A stretch of 64,000 nt of DNA. It comes from JBAYOE01 sp050950065 (GTDB taxonomy: Bacteria; Spirochaetota; Spirochaetia; Sphaerochaetales; Sphaerochaetaceae). The notes under the pieces are model-generated. The model saw only the letters and a program-made list of their open reading frames with translations. It made no database searches and was not told the DNA's origin. Positions 58,583-64,000 of the stretch are shown here, piece by piece; positions within the stretch are counted from its first letter, which is position 1, and each line of letters begins with the position of its first letter. A program made the position numbers and the translations under genes. The stretch covers positions 62,001-126,000 of the forward strand of contig JBMNGX010000005.1 of assembly GCA_050950065.1 (NCBI GenBank), written 5' to 3'.

Positions 58583-60175
58583 TTAACTAAATTCTATTAT
58601 TCCGTCTAGTTTTCCACTATTTGTAGAACTAAACTGGTGGGAAATGATAATCAAAGTTCTATCTTTAATGGCCAATAATTGTGATTCAATTGATTTAGCA
58701 TTTTCTTCATCAAGATTAGCTAATGGTTCATCCAAAACTAATATTGGAGTTTCTCTAAGAATACTTCTAGCCAGAGTAATCCTTCTTTTTTCACCTCCTG
58801 AAAGGTTGGTACCCCCTTCATGGATTAACATATCTAGAGCTCTATGATTAGCATATTTATCTAAACCTATTTTGAATAAAACATTAATGAGCTTTTCATC
58901 TGGAATATCTTGGTACATTGTAAGATTATTTCTTAAGCTTTCTTGAAGCAACATAGTATCTTGTCTCATTATAGTAATCATTTGATTTAAGTTTTTGATT
59001 TGATTTACGGGGGTATTATTAATTTCTACTGCACCAGAACTTGGTTTGTAATAGTCTAAAAGAAGATTAACACTGGAAGTCTTACCAGAACCACTTATTC
59101 CTTTGAGCAGATATTGTTTATCCTTCATAAATTTCATGTTTAAATTGTTTATGATATTTTTATTATTCGGATATCCAAAGGATACATCTTTGAATAAAAT
59201 TTCTTTGAACTCTTTTGTAGGTATAATTATTTTTCCACGCTTTATAGGTTTTTCATTTATAAACTCTAAAATCGACTGATTTACAGGCTTCACAGAAACT
59301 AAATCCTGAATGAAATAGGATAGAGATATAATTGGATAGGATAATTGATCTATCATACCCACAGCGATGAAAAAACCACCGGCTGAAAACTCTCCTTTTA
59401 ATACTAAGTAGGCTGCAAAAACAACTATAATAAAGTGTGATAAATATGAAAGAAGTGCTGATATTGACCTAGTAAGATACCCCATGTTCCTTTTTCTTAG
59501 GTTCTTCATCATTGTAATATTATTTGATTCTACAAATTTCTCTTTAATATTAACTTCAATAGAATAGTTTTTGATTATTTCAAAACCACTTAACCAATCA
59601 GTTAGAGACTTTATGTGATTTTCAAATGCCTTCACGTGCTCAGTTTGTGCTTGCTGTAATCTTTTTTCCACTAGCTTTGGGATATATAAAGGCATAGTTA
59701 GAAGAAATAAGGTCATTATTGCTATCCTATAATCCAATATGAATAAAGAAACAGAGACTATAATAATTTTTATTACTATCTCCGTAAGCATAGGGATTGT
59801 ACTAAAATATTGGTTTTCAATTATCTCTATTTCATTAGTATATTGTGCAATATACTCCCCCTGCTTCTTTTTTAAGAAGTTCGGAAAGTCTTTATTTAAT
59901 AGTCCCCTGAAATAGTCCACCCTTATTTCTTTCGAACAATTTACTGCAAATTTTCCCCTATTACGATCATAGAAATAGTAAGAAATAAGTTCTAATCCTA
60001 TGAACAGACCAAGATAGAGACCATATTTTAAAGTGTTGTCGAAGTCTCTCGATAAAGCATAATCAAGAACATCACCTTTAAAAAATTGGACTCTTACTGC
60101 CAAAATAGAAGCTACTACTGAAAAAGTAATAGCCAGTATTAATGGCTTTAGATTGTTGTGTATATATTTTTTCAT
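58583..60175 (-). CDS. ABC exporter, fused permease and ATPase, attenuator-controlled
   Basis: 530 residues from the ATG at 60175. A half-type exporter: N-terminal membrane domain with five to six helices (about 1-300), then an ATPase domain with Walker A G-I-S-G-S-G-K-T, signature L-S-G-G-E-K-R-R, Walker B I-L-V-L-D-E-P-L-A-N-L-D and the switch histidine in I-I-S-H-Q. It should dimerise and export a small molecule or peptide. No precursor-peptide or immunity gene is adjacent. The leader region forms an erm-like attenuator with an MRLR leader peptide, which points to antibiotic (macrolide-type) export. The gene looks richer in A+T than its neighbours and lies beside a tRNA-Leu repeat, so transfer is plausible. 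Confidence 0.88.
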   Translation of the reverse strand: MKKYIHNNLKPLILAITFSVVASILAVRVQFFKGDVLDYALSRDFDNTLKYGLYLGLFIGLELISYYFYDRNRGKFAVNCSKEIRVDYFRGLLNKDFPNFLKKKQGEYIAQYTNEIEIIENQYFSTIPMLTEIVIKIIIVSVSLFILDYRIAIMTLFLLTMPLYIPKLVEKRLQQAQTEHVKAFENHIKSLTDWLSGFEIIKNYSIEVNIKEKFVESNNITMMKNLRKRNMGYLTRSISALLSYLSHFIIVVFAAYLVLKGEFSAGGFFIAVGMIDQLSYPIISLSYFIQDLVSVKPVNQSILEFINEKPIKRGKIIIPTKEFKEILFKDVSFGYPNNKNIINNLNMKFMKDKQYLLKGISGSGKTSSVNLLLDYYKPSSGAVEINNTPVNQIKNLNQMITIMRQDTMLLQESLRNNLTMYQDIPDEKLINVLFKIGLDKYANHRALDMLIHEGGTNLSGGEKRRITLARSILRETPILVLDEPLANLDEENAKSIESQLLAIKDRTLIIISHQFSSTNSGKLDGIIEFS

Positions 60176-60180
60176 TTTAA

Positions 60181-60248
60181 TCCTTCCATTCATTATTATT
60201 TTAAATAACAATAGAAGGGTTATATTGTCCTTCTATTGTTTAGAAGGA
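60181..60248 (-). promoter_or_regulatory. Four-segment translational attenuator of the ABC exporter
   Basis: On the minus strand: segment 1 TCCTTCTA (60248-60241); segment 2 AACAATAGAAGG (60240-60229); segment 3 CCTTCTATTGTT (60218-60207); segment 4 AATGGAAGG (60190-60182), which includes the exporter Shine-Dalgarno. Segment 1 pairs with TAGAAGGA in segment 2 (8 bp, 5-nt loop), segment 2 with 3 (12 bp perfect, 10-nt loop), and segment 3 with 4 (9 bp including one G-U). Pairing 1:2 and 3:4 hides the ribosome site; a ribosome held on the leader peptide covers segment 1, lets 2:3 form and frees it. Confidence 0.85.
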
Positions 60249-60263
60249 TTTTCTTAATCTCAT
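60240..60263 (-). CDS. Leader peptide MRLRKSF controlling the ABC exporter
   Basis: Seven codons plus TAA on the minus strand, with GAGG at 60275-60272, 8 nt before the ATG. The peptide reads Met-Arg-Leu-Arg-Lys-Ser-Phe. The first four residues equal the macrolide-dependent arrest sequence of the ermD leader peptide (Arg-Leu-Arg motif). With Leu3 in the P site and Arg4 in the A site, the ribosome footprint would cover the following codons and segment 1 of the attenuator. Short enough to arise by chance on its own, but its ribosome site, sequence and position relative to the pairing segments agree. Confidence 0.75.
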   Translation of the reverse strand: MRLRKSF

Positions 60264-60288
60264 TTTTACAACCTCAATTTAAAGCTAC

Positions 60289-60317
60289 TTATTAAGTTTT
60301 AACACATTACTGTACAA
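60289..60317 (-). promoter_or_regulatory. Promoter of the attenuator-ABC exporter transcript
   Basis: On the minus strand, TTGTAC (60317-60312), 17-nt spacer, TAATAA (60294-60289). Transcription would begin near 60282, giving a leader of about 107 nt that contains the leader peptide and all four pairing segments. Confidence 0.55.
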
Positions 60318-60479
60318 AATTCACTAAAAATAGTTGCCTAACTCTTAGTGTAACCTTTTTTAGCGTAGAAGTTGCTCTACTTCTATCACTGTTTTGTCAA
60401 GTTATGACATATATAGCAATAAAATGTTAAATTGTTAGTGAATTTATTGATATTTGCACAAATAATTATGAAAGGGGTG

Positions 60480-60566
60480 TTGACTTGTAGCAATGTGCAT
60501 GTTTTAATAGCTGATGTTGGGGCAAGAGTTACCTTGTTAGTCAGTCATCAATAAGCCCCTATTTTA
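60480..60566 (+). ncRNA. Possible small RNA with its own promoter
   Basis: TTGACT (60480-60485), 17-nt spacer and TTTAAT (60503-60508) form a good plus-strand promoter with no coding frame behind it. The predicted transcript from about 60515 holds GGGGC (60519-60523) and GCCCC (60555-60559) followed by TATTTTAT, a weak terminator-like end. No function known. The rest of the 60318-60479 gap contains only short inverted repeats (CACTAA...TTAGTG at 60322-60350; TGTCA-N5-TGACA near 60396-60410). Confidence 0.3.
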
Positions 60567-60572
60567 TAAGTT

Positions 60573-60610
60573 GAATCCTCCATCCGCTTGAAGGTGTGGG
60601 TGGAGGATTC
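60573..60610 (-). terminator. Long hairpin after hcp
   Basis: GAATCCTCCATCC (60573-60585) pairs with GGGTGGAGGATTC (60598-60610), 13 bp with one G-U, loop 12 nt. It starts 9 nt after the hcp stop on the minus strand. It lacks a clean T run, so it may protect the 3' end of the mRNA rather than, or as well as, terminate. Confidence 0.65.
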
Positions 60611-60618
60611 GTCTATAG

Positions 60619-62178
60619 TTAGGCTAGCATTTTCTTTAAATCTTCTTCAGCTGTTGTAATTGGGGTAATACCAAAATTATCAACTAAGATTTTAAGAACG
60701 TTTGGTGAAACAAATGCAGGTAGTGTTGGTCCTAAGTGGATGTTTTGAACACCAAGGTGTAGTAATGATAATAGGACACAAACTGCTTTTTGCTCATACC
60801 ATGATAAGTTGAAGCTAAGTGGAAGTTCGTTAACAGAACAATCAAAAGCATTGGCTAAGGCTAAAGCAACTTGGATTGCGCCGTAAGAGTCGTTACATTG
60901 ACCCATATCCAACATTCTTGGAATACCACCAATCTCACCAATTTGCATATCGTTAAATCTAAACTTTCCACAAGCAAGAGTTAAGATAACGCTATCGGAA
61001 GGGGCAGCTTCAACAAAGTCGGTGTAGTAGTTTCTTCCAACGCGAGCACCATCACAACCACCAACTAAGAAGAAGTGTTTGATATCGCCAGCTTTTACAG
61101 CCTCAACAACTTTATCGGCAACTGAAAGAACTGTAGCTCTTCCGTAACCTGTTGTCATTGTTGCTCCACCGTTAATTCCAAACATCTCTTTATCTTCACT
61201 ATAACCACCTAGCTCTAAAGCTTTTTCAATAACTGGGCTAAAGTCTTTTTTCTCATCGATATGGACAAGGCCAGGATAAGAGACAACTTCAGTAGTAAAG
61301 ACACGATCGATGTAATTCTCTTTTGGTGGCATTAAACAGTTTGTTGTAAATAAAACTGCTCCAGGCATATCGGTGAACTCTTTTTGTTGGTTTTGCCAAG
61401 CTGTACCAAAGTTTCCTTTAAGATGAGGATAGGCTTTGAGTTTTGGATAACCGTGGGCAGGAAGCATCTCACCATGGGTGTAGATGTTAATACCTTTATC
61501 TTTAGTTTGCTCCAATAGCTCATATAAATCGAACAGATCGTGCCCAGTAACAACAATGAAAGGACCTTTTTCAACTTTAAGAGGAACTTCAACAGGAACA
61601 GGATCTCCATATGTTGAAGTATTGGCTTTATCAAGCATCTCCATACACATTAAGTTAACTTCACCAGTTTTTAAAACTAAAGGAAGAAGCTCATCTGCAC
61701 TTAAGTTACTTCCAATAGCTCTCATTGCTGTGAAGAAAAACTCATCTACTGTCTCGTTGCTAAAGCCAAGAACATTTGCGTGGTAAGCGTAAGCACCCAT
61801 TCCTCTTAACCCTAAAAGAATTAAAGTTTTTAAAGAGCGGATGTCTTCATCACCAAACCAAATATCCTCTAATGGATATGCTGAAGCATCTCCACCATTT
61901 GCAACTGTTTGTTGATCAATTCTTTTGATTAAATCTTTAAGAACAGGGTCGTTAAAGTTAACGTTAGTAATAGCAGTGAATTGCCCTTCTAACATTAATA
62001 AAACGGCTTCTCTTGGAATGGTTTTGCCTTCAACAGAGCGGGCTAGGGCAACTAATGCTCCTGTCATCTCATCTTGCAAGTTAGCTGTGTCGGCAAGTTT
62101 TCCACAAACTCCACGGGCACTTGTGCACCCTTTGCCCCCAGCTGTCTGTTCACACTGAAAACAGAACATCTTAGACAT
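60619..62178 (-). CDS. hcp: Hydroxylamine reductase / hybrid cluster protein
   Basis: 519 residues. A cytoplasmic Fe-S enzyme that reduces hydroxylamine or nitric oxide under anaerobic nitrosative stress. The N-terminal cluster cysteines Cys6, Cys9, Cys18 and Cys25 (C-x2-C-x8-C-x6-C) and later ligands in E-M-L-P-A-H-G-Y, T-T-N-C-L, G-G-C-D-G and C-N-D-S-Y-G-A are present. AGGAGG precedes the ATG. It is the last gene of the nimA-like/cupin/hcp group, 33 nt after the cupin gene. Confidence 0.96.
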   Translation of the reverse strand: MSKMFCFQCEQTAGGKGCTSARGVCGKLADTANLQDEMTGALVALARSVEGKTIPREAVLLMLEGQFTAITNVNFNDPVLKDLIKRIDQQTVANGGDASAYPLEDIWFGDEDIRSLKTLILLGLRGMGAYAYHANVLGFSNETVDEFFFTAMRAIGSNLSADELLPLVLKTGEVNLMCMEMLDKANTSTYGDPVPVEVPLKVEKGPFIVVTGHDLFDLYELLEQTKDKGINIYTHGEMLPAHGYPKLKAYPHLKGNFGTAWQNQQKEFTDMPGAVLFTTNCLMPPKENYIDRVFTTEVVSYPGLVHIDEKKDFSPVIEKALELGGYSEDKEMFGINGGATMTTGYGRATVLSVADKVVEAVKAGDIKHFFLVGGCDGARVGRNYYTDFVEAAPSDSVILTLACGKFRFNDMQIGEIGGIPRMLDMGQCNDSYGAIQVALALANAFDCSVNELPLSFNLSWYEQKAVCVLLSLLHLGVQNIHLGPTLPAFVSPNVLKILVDNFGITPITTAEEDLKKMLA

Positions 62179-62211
62179 GTGTATCCTCCTGGATATAATA
62201 TTTATTTCTAA

Positions 62212-62514
62212 TTAATCTTTTTTAATAACAAAAAGGTGCATCACACCTTTACCCCCATTAACAATGTCCAACATTGTGTTTGCAGGGATTCCTATTATTG
62301 TTCCAGCGCTATAGTTTTTACGCTCTTGGTCATTGAGCTTAATAGCTAATGTGCCTTGGGTTACTATCATATGAGCAGTGTCTGGAGTTGGATGGGGATC
62401 AACTTTTTCCCCTTCTGCTAAGCTTAAGTGGTTTATTCTAACCCCATACTCTTTTACTATTTGTTCCACAACAGTAGCCTCTTTAAGGCTAAATTCATAA
62501 AGTGTCTCTACCAT
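62212..62514 (-). CDS. Small cupin-domain protein
   Basis: 100 residues. A single cupin barrel: the first motif resembles G-x-x-V-D-P-H-x-x-P-D-T-A-H (about residues 35-49) and the second lies in A-G-T-I-I-G-I-P-A-N-T-M-L (about 70-82). Metal-binding histidines are partly conserved. Such proteins often sit next to Hcp in anaerobes and may sense or bind a small molecule. AGGAAA upstream of the ATG; it follows the nimA-like gene after 14 nt. Confidence 0.8.
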   Translation of the reverse strand: MVETLYEFSLKEATVVEQIVKEYGVRINHLSLAEGEKVDPHPTPDTAHMIVTQGTLAIKLNDQERKNYSAGTIIGIPANTMLDIVNGGKGVMHLFVIKKD

Positions 62515-62528
62515 GATTTCCTCTATAT

Positions 62529-62999
62529 TTATTTGGGAAGTTGAGCCTTCCCACTAATGTTTTCAATGTCTATGACAATTAAAGTTGTATTGTCCCACTG
62601 AGCATCAATGTATTTATCACCCTCTTTTAAAAAGTTGTGTGAATACTTAACGGCAAAAGCTTTCAAAGCCTCTAACTTCTCACTCTGATTTTCAACAATC
62701 GAGGCAATGCCGCTAACAATAGCCGACTTGTAATCGGTTGAGAAAATGTCAGGAAGAAGTTTTGTATAACTGACAGCAGTAAAAGAGACTTTACTGTTCT
62801 CATTTATTAATGAGAGTTTTCTCCCCTCGTTAGCCCCATGGATATAAATTTTAGTTCCAATGCGGGTAAACGAGATTGGAACTGCATAGGTATTACCTGT
62901 CTTATCGGCTAAAGCAAGCACTCCATACTCAGCCTCATCTAAGACTGTGTAGGCGAATTCTGTAGTTTGCTCTTTATCTTTTCTTCTCATTGGTTCCAT
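62529..62999 (-). CDS. Pyridoxamine-5'-phosphate-oxidase-family flavin protein, NimA-like
   Basis: 156 residues, split-barrel FMN-binding fold. It starts M-E-P-M-R-R-K-D-K-E and contains Y-G-V-L-A-L-A-D (about 27-34), P-I-S-F-x-x-x-G-x-K-I-Y-I-H-G-A (about 44-59) and V-S-F-T-A-V (about 73-78), the pattern of NimA-type proteins and other small flavin reductases. Likely a redox or detoxifying protein, possibly reducing nitro compounds. First gene of the group with hcp. The -10 TAATTT (63014-63009) is 9 nt from the ATG, so the mRNA is predicted to be nearly leaderless. Confidence 0.85.
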   Translation of the reverse strand: MEPMRRKDKEQTTEFAYTVLDEAEYGVLALADKTGNTYAVPISFTRIGTKIYIHGANEGRKLSLINENSKVSFTAVSYTKLLPDIFSTDYKSAIVSGIASIVENQSEKLEALKAFAVKYSHNFLKEGDKYIDAQWDNTTLIVIDIENISGKAQLPK

Positions 63000-63008
63000 A
63001 ATGAGTTT

Positions 63009-63052
63009 AAATTACCATAAATAGGGGTTTTATTATGTTGCTTTTGCAACAT
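63009..63052 (-). promoter_or_regulatory. CRP/FNR-like activator site and promoter of the nimA-like/cupin/hcp operon
   Basis: ATGTTGC-TTTT-GCAACAT at 63035-63052 is a perfect 18-nt dyad. On the minus strand the -10 TAATTT (63014-63009) predicts a start near 63002, which places the dyad centre (63043.5) at -41.5, the class II activator position of CRP/FNR-family proteins. No -35 box is needed or seen. The regulator may be an HcpR- or FNR-type protein. A 10-nt direct repeat AGTTTAAATT flanks the dyad (63004-63013 and 63055-63064). Confidence 0.6.
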
Positions 63053-63088
63053 TTAGTTTAAATTCTCTAAATATTTATCGGTTCAATG

Positions 63089-63106
63089 TATGTATAAATA
63101 TACATA
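63089..63106. promoter_or_regulatory. ArgR-like box 1
   Basis: TATGTATA-AA-TATACATA, 8-bp perfect arms. It lies 82 nt upstream of the argC start and matches box 2 at all but the two central bases. The TGTATA half-site resembles ARG-box half-sites of other bacteria. Confidence 0.6.
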
Positions 63107-63112
63107 AAAGTG

Positions 63113-63140
63113 TTGCATAATTTTGAAATATGTATATATA
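63113..63140 (+). promoter_or_regulatory. argC promoter
   Basis: TTGCAT at 63113-63118 and TATATA at 63135-63140, spacer 16 nt. The -10 box lies inside ArgR-like box 2, so bound repressor would block it. Confidence 0.55.
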
Positions 63141-63146
63141 TACATA
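63129..63146. promoter_or_regulatory. ArgR-like box 2
   Basis: TATGTATATATATACATA, a perfect 18-bp palindrome. Its centre is exactly 40 bp from that of box 1, which places both on the same helix face as expected for hexameric ArgR. Confidence 0.65.
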
Positions 63147-63170
63147 CATTAGGTGCTAAGGAGGTATGAA

Positions 63171-64000
63171 ATGGTCAATGTTGCTGTCGTTGGTGCAACT
63201 GGATATGCAGGAAGTGAGTTGATTAGATTGTTAGTTAACCACCCTAATGTAAAAAATATCTATGCAGGTTCACGCACCTATAAAGGAAAAGCATACAGTG
63301 ATGTTTATCCAAACTTTAAAAATATATACGATGAAACTCTTTATGATGCTGACATTAAATCTTTAGCTGAGAAAGCTGATGTGTTGTTTTTATCATTACC
63401 ACATGGAATTTCCTCCTTTCAAATTGACCAAGATGTTTTAAATAAGTGTGTTGTCATAGACTTAGGGGCTGACTTTAGATTAAAAGATGTTGAAACCTAT
63501 AAAAAGTGGTATCAAAGTGAACATGGAAATATCTCTTTATTAGAAAGTGCAGTTTATGGGCTTTGTGAGATAAATAGAGAGAAGATTAAACAAACCAAAC
63601 TTATTGCTAACCCAGGTTGTTATACAACAGCTACACTGCTACTAACTTACCCTTTAGTTAAAGAGAATCTCATTGATGTTGATTCTCTAGTAATTGATGC
63701 TAAAAGTGGAATTTCAGGGGCAGGAAGAGCTGAGAAATTAGATTTTATTTATACAGAGAGCAGTGAATCAATTAAACCGTATGGGGTGACTACTCACCGT
63801 CACACTCCTGAAATAGAGCAAGAGTTAACAAATGTTTCTAATAAAGAGGTTGTAATCACATTCACTCCTCACCTGATTCCCATGAACCGAGGGATTTTGG
63901 TAACCTCTTATGCAAAACTAAAAGAGGGTGTTACTGACTTAGATATTGAAAATGTGTTTTTAAAATATTACAAAGATGAAAAATTTATTAGGTTGTTAGA
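63171..64000 (+). CDS. argC: N-acetyl-gamma-glutamyl-phosphate reductase (partial, runs off the end)
   Basis: The first 276 residues are visible. An NADPH-dependent dehydrogenase in arginine biosynthesis. The nucleotide-binding V-G-A-T-G-Y-A-G-S-E-L (about residues 7-17), L-P-H-G (about 77-80), the catalytic cysteine in A-N-P-G-C-Y-T-T-A (about 146-154), and H-R-H-x-P-E-I (about 206-212) are intact. AAGGAGG is 7 nt before the ATG at 63171; a closer ATG at 63166 is out of frame. Two ArgR-like boxes lie upstream, as expected for the first gene of an arginine operon. Confidence 0.95.
   Translation, partial: MVNVAVVGATGYAGSELIRLLVNHPNVKNIYAGSRTYKGKAYSDVYPNFKNIYDETLYDADIKSLAEKADVLFLSLPHGISSFQIDQDVLNKCVVIDLGADFRLKDVETYKKWYQSEHGNISLLESAVYGLCEINREKIKQTKLIANPGCYTTATLLLTYPLVKENLIDVDSLVIDAKSGISGAGRAEKLDFIYTESSESIKPYGVTTHRHTPEIEQELTNVSNKEVVITFTPHLIPMNRGILVTSYAKLKEGVTDLDIENVFLKYYKDEKFIRLL

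Overview
The window is 64 kb of AT-rich, densely packed bacterial chromosome with short intergenic gaps, many 1-13 nt gene overlaps and no plasmid, phage or IS core. The best taxonomic guess is a free-living or host-associated anaerobic/microaerophilic spirochaete. The main reasons are the roughly 595-residue alanyl-tRNA synthetase lacking the C-Ala domain (typical of Borrelia/Treponema relatives), the DUF4954 protein, the FabV-type enoyl reductase, and anaerobe genes (NfnAB, Hcp, CoA-disulfide reductase, encapsulin ferritin, a biotin-dependent decarboxylase/carboxylase subunit). The genus cannot be fixed from the sequence alone.

Layout. 1-4.7 kb: end of trpS, azlCD, a DUF4954 protein and an unknown protein. 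4.7-10.3 kb: a tight fatty-acid operon fabH-D-G-F-Z-V without acpP, closed by a strong terminator. 10.3-17.1 kb: Na/Pi transporter with PhoU domain, gamma-carbonic anhydrase, transaldolase (opposite strand), acylating aldehyde dehydrogenase, a carboxyltransferase subunit and a 58-residue OadG-like membrane protein. 17.1-22.8 kb: a PAS-GGDEF-EAL gene broken by four single-base insertions, a CoA-disulfide reductase/rhodanese protein, a truncated AbiEii toxin and tRNA-fMet. 22.8-29.3 kb: Hsp20 behind a sigma-54-type promoter, an encapsulin with its ferritin cargo, a MATE pump, NfnAB and a PTS IIA-like protein. 29.3-35 kb: folate cyclo-ligase, a BioY/EcfAT biotin importer facing birA across a BirA operator, tRNA-Phe and alaS. 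35-46.4 kb: two small outer-membrane-like proteins, RlmN, OPT transporter, HflX, YchF, a lipoprotein, a LiaF-like protein, a frame-interrupted topA and a PAP2 phosphatase. 46.4-58.5 kb: tRNA-Asp, mnmA, nagB, GDPD, TrmJ-like methyltransferase, permease, DMT transporter, cobU, thrH, DksA-like protein, MBL hydrolase, a DEAD-box helicase homologue without its catalytic motifs, a coiled-coil protein, mltG and tRNA-Leu. 58.5-64 kb: an ABC exporter behind an erm-like translational attenuator, the nitrosative-stress group nimA-like/cupin/hcp with an FNR-like dyad, and the start of argC behind paired ArgR-like boxes.

The most striking element is the leader of the ABC exporter at 60.18-60.32 kb. It has a 7-codon leader peptide beginning MRLR (the macrolide-arrest sequence of the ermD leader) and four RNA segments that can pair 1:2/3:4 or 2:3, with segment 4 containing the exporter's Shine-Dalgarno. 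A second genome-style observation is that many genes have a -10 box only 6-10 nt before the ATG and no Shine-Dalgarno, which predicts leaderless mRNAs. All functional calls come from reading translated sequence and motifs by eye; no database search was run.
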